From Dichetophora obliterata (taxonomy: Eukaryota; Arthropoda; Insecta; Diptera; Sciomyzidae), in NCBI GenBank assembly GCA_963920525.1, contig OY986438.1:137139022-137203021 (forward strand): 64,000 nt of DNA, read 5' to 3'. Of this stretch, positions 32,401-44,400 are shown piece by piece. Under the pieces are notes generated by a model. That model saw only the letters and a program-made list of their open reading frames with translations, had not been told where the DNA came from and searched no databases. A program made the translations under genes and the position numbers. Within the stretch, counting starts at the first letter, position 1. Each line of letters begins with the position of its first letter.

Positions 32401-35400
32401 TTTATCCAAACATAAAAAAACTTTGTGTTTACAAAATAGCTAAAAACAATATGTCCTCCAAATAGCAACAAATTTGTTTAAATTTTTATAAGAACTTTCT
32501 AGCCTGACAGACGTTGTTGTGTCCATTTTGGTAGTAAGCGCGATGTACGTGTATAAAAAAATTTTGTGTAGAAAAGGTTTTTGAGAGTACTCATTTGTAG
32601 TTAGCATCACCGATTTTGTATGTTATTAGCTGAAACACGGCGCGTTGCTGCAACGCCGCCTTCCATATGCGCATGCAGTTTCACTGTCCAACGCCCACAA
32701 ATATTGTCATTGAAACTGCATGTGTAAATTGAGGTCGAATACTGAATTCCGAGGTCAAAAAAACGATAGTTTTAGCCATACATTTTAATTGGAAAAAGAT
32801 ATTGGGGTATTTTGGAAACGTAAATTATTTTTGAGACTTGAGTTTTTTGTAAAAAATATAAAAGAAAATTTTGAAGAAAAAAAATTTCGCCAAAAAAATC
32901 AAAGAGTTTTTGTGATGACAGAAACAGTAAAACAATTTTTGCTTAAATCTGGAAAAACTTTTGATTTTTGCATATGAATGCTATGTCATAGGAAAGGTAG
33001 TCAGAAATAAAATATTTGCTTAAAATTATTTTTACAACAAAAACATCTTTTGATCCATTTTTGAGTAGAAAGTCAATATAAGTGTATTATAAGTATTTTC
33101 ATTAAGTGCTTTTATTGAAACTTTAAATAAAAAAATTTTAAATAAAATATATTTAAAAACTGCGGATATATATGCATCGAAAATAAAAACTTTGATTCTC
33201 ATGTCGGTTTGTTCTCACTCTTAGGTAACGATGTTTTATGAAAAAGTTTTTGTCCTAAAATTTTTTACAATTTTAGAGATACGTCAATTTTTTTGGTGCC
33301 AAAGTAGCAAAAATTTTATAAAGTTATACTCACGAAAAACTTCGATGAGAAAAAGTATAATTATAGCAAAACAACTGTTAGTAATTAGCCCAGGTAATTA
33401 ATAATATTTTTGGTTTTTATTTATCAGATAAATAGCAAAGTAAAAATCTACAACACCGCCCATGCTTCTTTTCTTTGCGAGCGTCTCATTGAATCCTTTT
33501 AATAAATTCTTACACACTGCAACATAGCTTAATTCTTAAACACTGCAACATAGCTTAAGGTTATACTTAGACCCGGTTTCACAATCAATACTTAAGTTGT
33601 ACTTCAGTTTTATCAGTTAGTTTTTTCTGATTAGTTTGATTATTTTGCAAAATATAATCAGATGTTAACTGTCGATGACTTAAAAATAACTTAAGAAACG
33701 TTTCACCAGCCATACTTAAAGTCAACTTAAGTTCAACTTAAGTTCAACTTAAGCACTGACATTTGAACTATGTCATTTCAAAGTGCAAGATTCAACATTT
33801 CTTTTGTAATCAAAGAATTATGATTGGTTACAAAAGATACATTGGAAAGTGACAGAAAAAGTGGGTGTGTTTTAGCTGTAAGAATATATTGTAAATTTAT
33901 TATGCAAGTGAGACTTTTAGAATATTAAAATTAGTTCCAACTTGAAGTTAAAACCAATCAGTCGATAGTTTAATTTGTGTTGAACTTCAATAGAGCTGCT
34001 TTGAGGCCTTTAATTTTAGCGTAGCTCGCTTAAAAGTCAAACATTAGGGTTTCTGCTACAAAAATATAACAACAAAACAAAACATAACAACGAGAACTGT
34101 AATTTTTTATTTAAAAATATTAATTTTTCCATGTTTCTATTGAAAAATCGTAGAAATCTTAATATAAAAGAACTCAAATGGAATTTCCGACCATGTATGC
34201 TGACTCCGAATAGCTTGTGTTCTTAAAAATTACAGCTTATACTCCATTGTTGGCAAAAAGGCAACGATTGCTCAAAAATATTAAAAAGTATTCTGTGTTA
34301 GACAGGATTTGAGCCCGTTTTGCCCGCGGTTCTTTGGCATCCGAGCCTCGCACTTCGTATGGTGGTTTGTTTAACCATTATTTTCATATTCTTTTGTTAA
34401 AAAATATGCAAAAAATTAATCTTAACTGCACTCTAATGTCAAACTTTGAAACATTATTTAATTTTTTTTTTAAGAGATCTTTATAAGGTGCTTATTGAAC
34501 GTAGTTATTCTGAAATTAACTGAATTACTAAAAAGAGTTATTGTTTTGTTCTTTGTCAAAACTGTACTCTAATCAAAACCTTCTTCTTTTCAAACTTTGT
34601 CTTTGATTAAAACATCGTAACCTTATCAAAAATTTCTTAATAAAATCAGCTGTTTGAGGGTCACACAAATAGATTTGATCACACAAGTGACAGCACACAT
34701 AATTTACTCTTTCTTATCATAGCTCTGAAAATTTCCTTTTTAGCACTATTTCTGAAAATATCGATATTGTACCGTATTTTTTCTTAATCACGAACATTAA
34801 AAGGTACAAAATGTTAAGCAAATCGTATTCTTCTTTTCTGTTTATTAAATTTATAAACAGCTTTTAAATTTCAACATTTGGAATTGTCACATAACAATCG
34901 CACTAATTATTTTTAAATGCTTTTAACTTTTTCTCTTTTATTTTTATTTCAACAACTTAAAGTTGAAATTATAACAATTCATACGGAAATTGTTAAACTC
35001 TGAATTTACCGCTTATGTGAATAATATATATATATATACGTATATTGAGTAATAATTTTGCTACTCGTATAAATGTTGAAATTCAACTCACGTCCTTCGC
35101 GCTGTATGACAGCAATAAACCATTCAAAGCCTGACAGTGCTTAACTTTTGGCACTTCAAATGAAGCACTCGAGGCTGAACTTTTTAAAGCATTTAGTTGT
35201 TTTTTTAAGAAATATTAAGCTGGCAATTAGTTTTTTATGCAGCAATTTTTTATGAGCAAATCATCAGCTTTCAGCTAGCGTTTTATGCTTTGACACTCAG
35301 TTTTAATAGATTTCTTTTGTTTTTTTCTATTTTATATGAGCCAACAGGGTAACATTAAGACCTAAAATGCATATATAAAGTGAATTTACCTCGCGTTCAC

Positions 35401-36599
35401 TCTGCATCCAACCTTAACTCATAATCCTGCATGCAGCTTCATTTCCTTTTTCATAACCTTTGCTAGCTGTTCATTTCCCATTATCGTATCCATACATATC
35501 TGTTATTGTTCCGGGCTTTTTTTGTGCTTCTGGTTTTTACGGTTTTTTTTTAGCCGCCCACCCCTTCCAATAATGCTTATGTATTGACTTTTATATCGAC
35601 AAGCAACAGAAATCAGCTCATAAAAAGTTATGACCGTAATTTTGAGTTGTTCTTTGTGTTTTGTTGCTTTTGCTGTAAAACAGCGTAGCAAAAGTTCTAC
35701 TTTATTAATTTTTATTTTTATATTGTTTGTGTACGTGAAATTTTTTCCAAATTAAGTCTTTGAGTTGCGATACTCTTGAGAAAGTTTTTTTTAAGTAACT
35801 GTTTAAAGTGGATCCTAGCGCAGAAGTTGAAAATTTATAAACTACTCGATATACTTACTCTCTTCAGTGAATTCACTTAAGTTGTTGTTTTCTTATAATT
35901 TTATTTGGGGAAAAGGCATTTCTGTGATTCAATATCGTTTATTTGAAGTTGCTCACGAATGCTTCAATTAGTGTGTGTGTGTTGTTTTTTGTTAATCCAT
36001 TTCATTAACAAAAAGTCAATTTTTTGGACTTTTTTTTGGATTTTACTTTTTATTGTTTTTTGGCTAATAGGTTTTTGTTTTGCAATTTGATTTTGTTTTG
36101 TTCTTTTACTGTTCAGGATTCTTCTTCAGTTGAATTGAGCTAAGAAAGGTCAAATCGATAGAAAATGTTTGCTACAAACTTAATTGTCTTGCAGTAATTA
36201 AAAAAGGGTCAAGGATTTTTAGAGTTTAATTTTTTATATGTTATTCTATTGTTTTAATTAAACAAGAATTTCAATACATTTGGAAAGTCCTTGATAAGCT
36301 TTATCTTGTAAATCAATTTCAACTCTTCCTAAAGTGTACTTGCTATTTTTATACTGGCTCAAAAAACTAAATCACTTAATATAATCGTATTATATATATA
36401 TTATTTAACGTAAGCTTTTGTAACAGTGGTTTTATCTTCTGGCTGAGGTCAGCTCAGCCTTGCCAGGATCGAGTGAAAGATCCACAAACTTTCATCAAAT
36501 AAGAACGCAATCGGTGTTGGTTTAATATTATAATTTTGAATTTTATTGATATATTCTCCTTAAAAATACTTAATGCAGCGTGACGTCAGTAGTTTGGTT
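32401..36599. other. Non-coding AT-rich region
   Basis: No recognisable coding frame. Local structure includes repeated TTAAGTTCAAC units near 33715-33755 with two related GTTTCAC...ATACTTAA segments (33580, 33702), and an AT run near 35020. The rest holds nothing I can identify and may be host intergenic or intronic DNA. Confidence 0.5.
34300..34385 (-). repeat. tRNA-like fragment (SINE head or decayed tRNA)
   Basis: The minus strand carries a box-B-like GGCTCAAATCC within a T-arm that can pair (ACGGG/CCTGT), preceded by an anticodon-arm-like CGG...CCG and a D-loop-like TGGTTAAAC. Too diverged for a functional tRNA; a SINE head is likelier. Confidence 0.35.
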
Positions 36600-36629
36600 G
36601 TGGGTCCAGCTGACGGCAAAATCGGTATT

Positions 36630-36940
36630 CGGTTAATCGGTGGATTAGCAATCGATAATTCGGTGATCGGTAGATCGGTATTCGGTAATCGGTAGATCGG
36701 TAAATCGGTGAATAGGTAATCGGTAATTCGGTAATCGGAAGATCGGTATTCGGTAATCGGTAGATCGGTAAATCGGTGAATTGGTAATCAGTAATTCGGT
36801 AATCGGTAGATCGGCAATTCGGCGAATCCTGCCAGGGCCCCTAAAGCGAAGATCGCTATTCAGTAATCGGTAGATCGGTAAATCGGTAAATCGGTGAATC
36901 GGTGAATCGGTGAATCGGTGAATCCTGCCAGGGCCCTTGA
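36630..36940. repeat. Degenerate ATCGGTA minisatellite
   Basis: Many copies of 8-9 bp words such as TAATCGGTAGATCGG, in two blocks. Each block ends with AATCCTGCCAGGGCCC (36826-36841, 36921-36936). The 110-codon minus-strand frame across it is a repeat artefact. Confidence 0.8.
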
Positions 36941-37043
36941 AGTAATGCTCACATTTAATATTTTTAGAGACAATCATGGTAGAAAAACCTCTATAAAGTT
37001 CGCACCATGCAAATATATATAATCAATAAACAATTTAATAAAG

Positions 37044-37570
37044 GTATGCCGACTGCGTTGGACGAACCAAAGACTGGTTCTCACCGCAAGTGCGACGTCT
37101 AAAACAGGTACTCAAAGGGAAGAACCAGCAAGCTGGCTTGCCATTGAGCTACTGCGGCCGAGATAAAATAAACAAAACAACAAACAAAAGTATGCCGACT
37201 GCGTTGGACGAACCGGATACTGGTTCTCACCGCAAGTGCGACGTTTCGAACAGAGACTAAAAGGGAAGAACCAGCAAGCTGGCTCGCCATCTAGTCCCGG
37301 CGCCAAAACTCAAGCAAACCCCCTTAGAGTATGCCGACTGCGTTGGACGAACCAAAGATGGTTCTCACCGCCGGTGCGACATCTCAAACAGAGACTCAAA
37401 GGGAAGAACCAGCAAGCTAGCTCGCCATTGAGTCACTGCGATCAAAAATGTAGAGTATGCCAACTGCGTTGGATGAACCAAGTATTGGATCTCACCGCAA
37501 ATGCGACATCTCAAGCAGAGACTCTAAGGTAAGAGCCAGCAAGCTGGCTCGCCATAGAGTTACTACTTCG
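37044..37570 (-). repeat. Four tandem copies of a ~110 bp unit, possibly Pol III-derived
   Basis: Copies begin GTATGCCGACTGCG at 37044, 37190, 37329 and (as GTATGCCAACTGCG) 37455, separated by different short linkers. Each contains a hairpin CCAGCAAGCTGG. On the minus strand a box-B-like GGTTCGTCC lies near the 3' end. Linkers differ while cores are conserved, which suggests repeated insertion or amplification of a SINE-like or small-RNA-like unit. Identity unknown. Confidence 0.6.
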
Positions 37571-37833
37571 AGCTTACCTGAAGTAATGCTGCTTTGGTTG
37601 GTTTTGTGTCGCCCTTTTATTCGATATGGACAGAAAACCAGTTGGGAATTATACGTTCAGTTGTGTCTTTGGCCTGCCTGGCTATGCATAGATAGGTGGT
37701 GTGCGTATTAATTAGTGGCTTATGCAGTAGTGCGGTTGTGTGTTGTCATTTAGTTTTATGGAGTAGGTATGTAGCGCGTGTTTGTGTCTATGGTCTGGTG
37801 TCGTAGTGCGGTTGTGTGTTATTGCTGCTTTAA

Positions 37834-38065
37834 TAATAATAAGTAGAAATATTTAAGTAATACAATATGAATATATATATCGATAATATTTAATACTATA
37901 GTTTACGTAGTGTATAAAAACATAATATTTGTAACGTCTTTATATTTATAACAATAAGTAGGAATATTTAAGTGATATAATATGAATATATACATACATC
38001 GAAATTATTTAATAGTTTATTTAGTGTATAAAAAGTATATAATATTTGTAACGTCATGTTACACT
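37834..38065. repeat. Tandem duplication (~114 bp x2)
   Basis: AATAAGTAGAAATATTTAAG...GTATAAAAAC...ATTTGTAACGTC is repeated, with few differences, starting about 114 bp later. Confidence 0.75.
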
Positions 38066-38110
38066 TTTTAAACACCAAAACAAGTGAAGATTTTATTTTG
38101 TCTCATCCTT

Positions 38111-38335
38111 CGATCCATTGATAGAAATCATTAAGTTTTTAACGTGTTTTTTACGCTGTAATAAATAATCTAGAAATAGTTAATTTGCAGTTCATTCAAA
38201 AACACATACAATAGTTTCAAACGATCCATTGATAGAAATCATTAAGTTTTTTACGTTTTTTTTACGCTGCAAAAAATAATTTAGAAATAGTAAATTTGCA
38301 GTTCATTAAAAAACACATATAATAGTTTCAAACAG
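38111..38335. repeat. Tandem duplication (~111 bp x2)
   Basis: CGATCCATTGATAGAAATC...TAGTTTCAAA occurs at 38111 and 38222 with small differences. Confidence 0.8.
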
Positions 38336-38339
38336 ACCC

Positions 38340-39306
38340 GTAGTTAGGATATTCAATGAATGGGAGATAATTCAAGTAAGAGTGTATCACTTTTTTCTGC
38401 ATTATTTATTAATTTTATTCTTTGACGTGATTTATTCGTTTTTATTTTAAAATATCAGAGCAAAAGTATTCACTATGACTTCTAACAATTTTTTGTGTAG
38501 TACATTTTGAAAAAGAGCTCATCTTTTTTTTCCTAAAATTTTCAATAAAATAATTCTAATCGAGAATAATTATTAAATTGTCTGTTGAAACTTGAAATAA
38601 TAAGAAATTGTTTAGGGTTAGTTTTCAAATTCTTTTTAACCTATTTGCTTGCAGGGAGGTGCAATTACAAGCTCACTTTTGAGCTGCGTTCCAAAATGGA
38701 TATTCAAAAAATTACAAAAACAAAATAGTGTGTGACCAAGGGAATTGCGGTTGGACACTATATTTTTACGTAAAGTAAAACAAAAATTATTTTACTTTCG
38801 TGTTATGAAAATTTTTTTAAAAAGCATGTAAAATATTAGTAAAATTTTAAAGGATCTTGAACGAGCTTCTATTGATCACTCATGTTGTGTGTATTATTTA
38901 GTGCTTGAACACAAATGATCCAGAACTGAACCTTGTGCTTACTCCATAAGTTTTGCAATTGTCTACAGAAAGGTGATGATCAAACCAAAGAGCTGCAAGA
39001 TAGCACTTTTTTTAAAAAAAAGTCATTTAAAAAAAAAACAGTCTTAAATGTGTGTGATGCTTGCTCACGATGTGCAAGTGAAAGTCATATGAAATCAAAC
39101 TCGAAAAAACGTGTTGCTGGTAAGCACGAAATTAGCTCAAGATTTTCGGAAATGTACAAGATAGTCCTTCGGCTTTAAGCAATGAATTATTGATTAGCAA
39201 AAATTATATGAACATGACAAAGTTTTTCACCATGTTAGCCTTTAGAGGGGTAAAGGACCTTTAGACCCTAGTGTTTCACCCTTTCAAAATTTCTTTGGAA
39301 CATATA
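38340..39306. other. Non-coding, one 81-codon frame of unknown status
   Basis: A plus-strand frame at 38933-39178 contains CNCLQKGDDQ and CDACSRCASES but matches nothing I recognise and starts without context. Otherwise AT-rich sequence up to the mariner end. Confidence 0.4.
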
Positions 39307-40596
39307 CGGGTCCGCCATCTAACGTTTTTTTTTTTCAACTAGTGCTTATTTCGTGAATGGTAACACTTAGCTCATGTCTGATTTGACAGATAATTAGTTT
39401 TATCTTTCCGCAGAACGAATATGGTTGTGTATACGCTTGAACAACGCTGGGAAATATTGCGAAATTACTTTGAAAATCATGCTAATGTTGCAGAATGTGT
39501 GCGAAAATTGTGTACGGATTTTGGAAGAAAAGAAGCACCGTCAGTTCCGTATGTTCGTTATCTTGTGAAAAAAGTGAAAGAAACTGGCATCCTCATCGAT
39601 AAACCAAAGCGTGAAAAGCTAAAAGCAGTGCGTACACCCGAGAATACTGCTGCTGTGGCAGAAAGTGTGCGTGAAGCGCCATCAACATCAATTCACCGTC
39701 GTTCTCAACAATTGAACATTTCGGAGACATCATTGAGACGAATTTTGCATAAAGACCTTGGTATGACGCCATACAAAGTCCAATTGGTTCAGGAGTTGAA
39801 GCCAACTGACCATCCAATGCGTTTTCGCTTCGCTAAGTGGGCCTGCGATCGACTTACAGAAGATGTCGATTTTGCCAAAAAAATCATCTTTTCAGATGAA
39901 GCTCATTTTGATCTGGGCGGGTATGTAAACAAGCAAAATTGTCGCATTTGGGGCACAAAAAACCCGCACGAATACATTGTAAAGCCGCTGCACCCAAAAC
40001 GAGTCACTGTTTGGTGCGGATTTTGGTCCAGAGGCATAATTGGCCCAATTGTGCAAGGAGTGGCCGTTACAGTCAATGGCGATCGTTATCGGGCCATGTT
40101 GAACGAATTTTTGTTCATAAAAATTGAAGAGGAGGATATTGGCAACATTTGGTTTCAACAGGACGGCGCAACGTGCCACACAGCCGAAGCTACACTCGAT
40201 GTTTTGCGCCCTGTTTTTGAAGATCGCATTATCAGCCGCAGAGCTGATGTCGTTTGGCCACCTCAGAGCTGCGATTTGACACCGTTGGACTATTATTTGT
40301 GGGGTGTCCTCAAAGATAAGTGTGACACCGACAAGCCAGAGACAATTGACGCTTTTAAGGACAATATTCGTGAAGCCATTGGTGAAATACAGCTGCACAC
40401 AATCGATAATGTGCTTAAAAATTGGACCGATCGTGTAGGCTACTGCATGGACAGCCGAGGCAGCTATTTGAATGAAATTATTTTTCATTATTAACCGCAA
40501 GGATTGTACTTTCAAATAAAAATAGAAATTTGAGAAAATATCCAGTAGTTATTTTTTATAGAATTTTCAAAAAAAAAAGTTATTTGGTGGACCCTT
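39307..40596 (+). mobile_element. mariner element, rosa-type (DD41D), apparently full length
   Basis: Left end CGGGTCCGCCATCTAACG (39307) and right end matching GGGTCCACCAAATAAC inverted (about 40580-40596), each followed inward by a poly-T run of about ten, and TA at both sides (39305-39306, 40597-40598). 1.29 kb with one intact transposase. The ends differ at a few positions. Confidence 0.82.
39421..40494 (+). CDS. mariner (DD41D, rosa-type) transposase, intact
   Basis: Cut-and-paste DNA transposase of 357 residues, the usual mariner size. The N-terminal paired-type helix-turn-helix covers residues about 1-110 (LEQRWEILRNYFENHANVAE; SETSLRRILHKDLG). Catalytic core: first Asp in IIFSDEAHFDLGG, second in WFQQDGATCHTA, third in CDLTPLDYYLWG. 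Counting from the second to the third Asp gives 41 residues between, the DD41D spacing of the rosa group, first described in Ceratitis rosa. No stop or frameshift, start ATG at 39421 and stop directly before the 3' end, so it may still be functional. It differs from the second DD41D copy at 53960-54941. Confidence 0.92.
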   Translation: MVVYTLEQRWEILRNYFENHANVAECVRKLCTDFGRKEAPSVPYVRYLVKKVKETGILIDKPKREKLKAVRTPENTAAVAESVREAPSTSIHRRSQQLNISETSLRRILHKDLGMTPYKVQLVQELKPTDHPMRFRFAKWACDRLTEDVDFAKKIIFSDEAHFDLGGYVNKQNCRIWGTKNPHEYIVKPLHPKRVTVWCGFWSRGIIGPIVQGVAVTVNGDRYRAMLNEFLFIKIEEEDIGNIWFQQDGATCHTAEATLDVLRPVFEDRIISRRADVVWPPQSCDLTPLDYYLWGVLKDKCDTDKPETIDAFKDNIREAIGEIQLHTIDNVLKNWTDRVGYCMDSRGSYLNEIIFHY

Positions 40597-40796
40597 TACT
40601 ATCACTCTTTTAGTGGTCCCAATTCAAAATACACAAGAAGTTCAAAATGTTTTGGAAATAGTTTAATAATATATCAAAAAAATAATGAACATTTTTTTAG
40701 CTGTTTTTAGCTTCATTGTTTTTTGAAGCTAAAAAAGCTTAATATTTTTTTTTTAAAAACTTATTCCAATTTTTTTATATTATAACCTTCTCTGAG

Positions 40797-41476
40797 GTGG
40801 TATATAGCAAACTTGACTCTTCCTCCCAGTTAAAACTTCAAATTGCATTTAATTACGCCACATGCTATGTGTATGGCCTTCGTAAATTTGATCACCTGTC
40901 TAGTTTCCGGAATGCAATACTTGGACATGATTTGACTGCTTATCTCAATGCCAGAAACTCTATGTACCTGCATAAGTCAATTTGTGAGAAAACACCTAGA
41001 TATCTATAAGAAAAATTCCAGTTTTGTATGTCCAGAAGAAGCCCTGTTTTAATAGTTCCGAGGCACAACTCGCTAATATCTTTTCAACTGTTCTTCATCA
41101 ACGCCATTAGGTTGTGAAATTCTCTACCACGGAGGCTTTGGGAAATCACTGGGAGAGGTTCTTTTAGGCAATCTATTTTATCTTTTTTCTCTACTCTTTA
41201 GTATCTTTATACTCTTGTTCTAACTACTTTCTCTAATGATTTCTGTTTTTCACTCAGTCTATACATTATATTCTTAACTTTTAACTAACTATAGTTTTTA
41301 AGAGCATAAAGTCATTATTGCATTAAAATAAAGTTATTTGTCTTTAAAATAAGTTGTTATTATTATAAGATTTAAGTAAGTTAATCATTTTAATGTTTTT
41401 TGTTGTACTAAAAAAGAGCATAGCTCTTAGTGTACTTATATTTACAACTATACGAATAAATTGAATTGAATTGAAT
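40797..41476 (+). pseudogene. 3' fragment of a non-LTR retrotransposon
   Basis: The frame at 40797-41009 (LKLQIAFNYATCYVYGLRKF, then LNARNSMYLHK) is the C-terminal, post-RT part of a LINE ORF2. It continues in another frame with FINAIRLWNSLP. A 3' UTR follows, ending in AATAAATTGAATTGAATTGAATTA, a short simple-repeat tail. Strongly 5' truncated, as is usual for LINEs. Confidence 0.75.
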
Positions 41477-44400
41477 TACATAATATATAATAATAATATA
41501 TTTTTTGTATTTAAAATTTGTTCCGTGGTCACTTCCACATCACTGAGAATATTTAGAAGAGCTAACCCATTGAGTCTTTCTTCTCCAGTTTTACTTCTCA
41601 TGCTTGAAGCGACTGAAACCGGCAACGTTGCACTAATCTTCAGGAATCGGCTTATTGATGGATATCCCAACAATGGATATCAGAAACAATTTCATATTTT
41701 GTGTCAATAAAGTAGTTGATATATGTCCGGTGCCCGTATCGATAAATGTTCGACCTCTGCACCAAAAGAAGTGCTAGTTCTGGAACACCTTGGGCAGGCA
41801 CATTGTACGAATGAAGACCGAATCGGGTACTCGTCAGTTTATTGTGTCCGAATATAATCGCTCGTTTTTGAAAACTTAATTTACATAATACATACTTACT
41901 ACGGTACTATTTCACGTGACTTTTGAGGTACTTCTTAGGTATGTTTCGGGTACATTATAGCTAAGGCTCAGGCCAGTTATGACATTATATTGTCAAATTT
42001 TCAGGGAACTGTGAGTAAAAGGTCGGTCAAATTTCAGTTGAAATATCGAGTACTTTTCGGACACCAATCAGTAATGTGCCCAACCACAGCCCACATTAAG
42101 TAACGAGAATATGCAAATGAAAATGACAGCATTTTTTAAAAAGTCGCTATAAATTTTTCCTATTGTGCCAAACATAATAATTCTAGTAATGGTTGTAGCT
42201 ACAAGTTCCTTTATTATGTTTTAAACCAATTTTAAAAATATTTTCATACAATCAAAATGTAAAATCGGGGTTTTTCTTAGCTTGGTCTCAATTGTCTGTC
42301 AATTATTGTCAAATATTCTACTGCACATAATTTTTCAATGCAATCTCAGATAGCCACGTATATTTTGTTAGTGCAAAGAAATAATAAGAGAAAATATACA
42401 TAAATAAATGAGTTTATAGTTGAAAATTTAATACGCTTATTTTAAATTTTGTTTTTTAGAAACCCAAAAGCGTTAAATTTCTATTATAAAATTTTTTGTT
42501 TCTCAGTGTAAATAATAAAAAAAAAAAATATTCAAAAATAAATGTTTTGTTTGTTTTTAAAGGCTTACTTTGAGTTTTTGGTTTCCAATAAATTGGTACC
42601 AAAATATCTTGACACCGGCTGAAAAGAACTGTTTTTTATGCCACCTATCGAGAAGAAGATGCATTTAAAAACAAACAAAAAAATTTATTTTGGAATATTT
42701 TTTTATTATTTGCAATGAGAACAAAAAGACAATTTAAAATTAAACAAAAAATTATGTTGATTTTACATGATTTATCTATCAATTATTTAGAATTTGTATT
42801 TAAATCATATAAATAAAAAAGAAAATAAAAATAAAAAAGAAAGAGAAGAAATAAAAAAAAACCATACCTGTTAAAATAAGTTAGAATAAGTAAATTGCAT
42901 TGCCTTGTTTGGCCAATAAGTAAATAAATAAAATCAACATAATAAATAACAAGGTCATCTGGAAAAAACTTTAATTAAACAAAAAATTTTGAAATAGAAA
43001 CTGTAAATGTTTACTTTAAAAATATTTTTTAAAGCATTGTTTTGAAAAAAAATATATTTTGTTTTAAATTGAACTGTACAATCATTTGAGTTTAACTTAA
43101 ATGAAATTGTATCAAGCTCTATTTCAAAAACCAATTCTTTTAATATGGACACAGTTTCGTTAAATTTTAACGGATATTCCCTCAGTGTACTTAAACAAGA
43201 ATTTTAAGTCTATATATAATAGTCTTTTTACAATAAATATTTTAAATTTTATAAATATTTTGGCATAAATCTTTTTGATTTTATATACTTTGACATTTTT
43301 AACAACACTGGTAGATTAAGTATTATCTTATAATTTTTTATTCACTAAAATAGACAATCTCTAAAAATTCAGTGATTTCAGAAAAATTGTTTTTTCAATA
43401 AAGTGAAAATTACATAATTCTTTAGAGTTCTATTTGATGCTACTACCCAAATTAATAAGAAATATGCCGACTTTCAGAATCTGCAATTAGTTTTTGCTAG
43501 TTTTTGCCCAAATTTTTTTCAACGCTAATCAAACTTGACATTTTCTCGAAATGTACTTTTTGATGTTTGGCTAAAAAGCAAGAAAGAAGAAAGTACTACT
43601 TCATACTTTGAGTATAATTGAAAGAGATTTTAATTAAGGTTAATGGTATATGTGATGAAGCTATGTTATGATTTTCGCTCAAGATGGGAACGTTCTATCT
43701 GAAATATTAATTTATATGGAAGTTAGGCGAAAAAGTAGGCGGATCATGCCCAATACAATGTCGATATCTGCATTATTTTCCAAAATTTCATCGTCATACC
43801 TTCTTTTGTGTTGTTGTTAAGACTTTTAGCATCCTTAAAATGATAAAAGTCACACTGTGCTTTTTCTATTCTTTTTTTTATTTTAAAAATTGCCAAATTT
43901 TGATTTTTTTAATAGATATTTTATAACATTTATTTATAAACCATTTATTTATTTAACAAATCTTAAAGTTATCAAAAATAATTTTTGTTGCAATTGTGTT
44001 CATGAAAAAATGCGCTTCTGGCTCCCGAATTACCTTCGCCTTTTTTGTTCTATAATATATTGCTATACTAAGATGGTTTTATATTCCGACTTTATAAATA
44101 TAATTTCCGCTCTGGGTTAAGCACATTTTACATGTGCACAAAAATATATATTTCAATAAAGATTTTTAATTGCCAAAAAGAATTTAAAGGAAATATGAAC
44201 ATTTACATTTATTTACAACATAATTTGGTAGTTCGTATATTTGTAGCAATTAAAAACTATACAAAACTGAATCATTCAATCTAGAACTTTGAAAAAAATG
44301 TGAAGATTGATATTCTTTAATGATGTGGTTGAAAAAAAATTGATATCTAATAATATTTGTGTAGATACCTCAAAGCAATATTCTATTTTGAATACTACAC

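Noticed and set aside
34300..34385. Functional tRNA gene
   Set aside because: Only the T-arm and a vague D-loop match; the arms do not form a full cloverleaf by eye. Kept as a tRNA-like fragment only.
39593..40515. Long minus-strand frame (207 codons) and other frames opposite the mariner gene
   Set aside because: Antisense shadows of the intact transposase.
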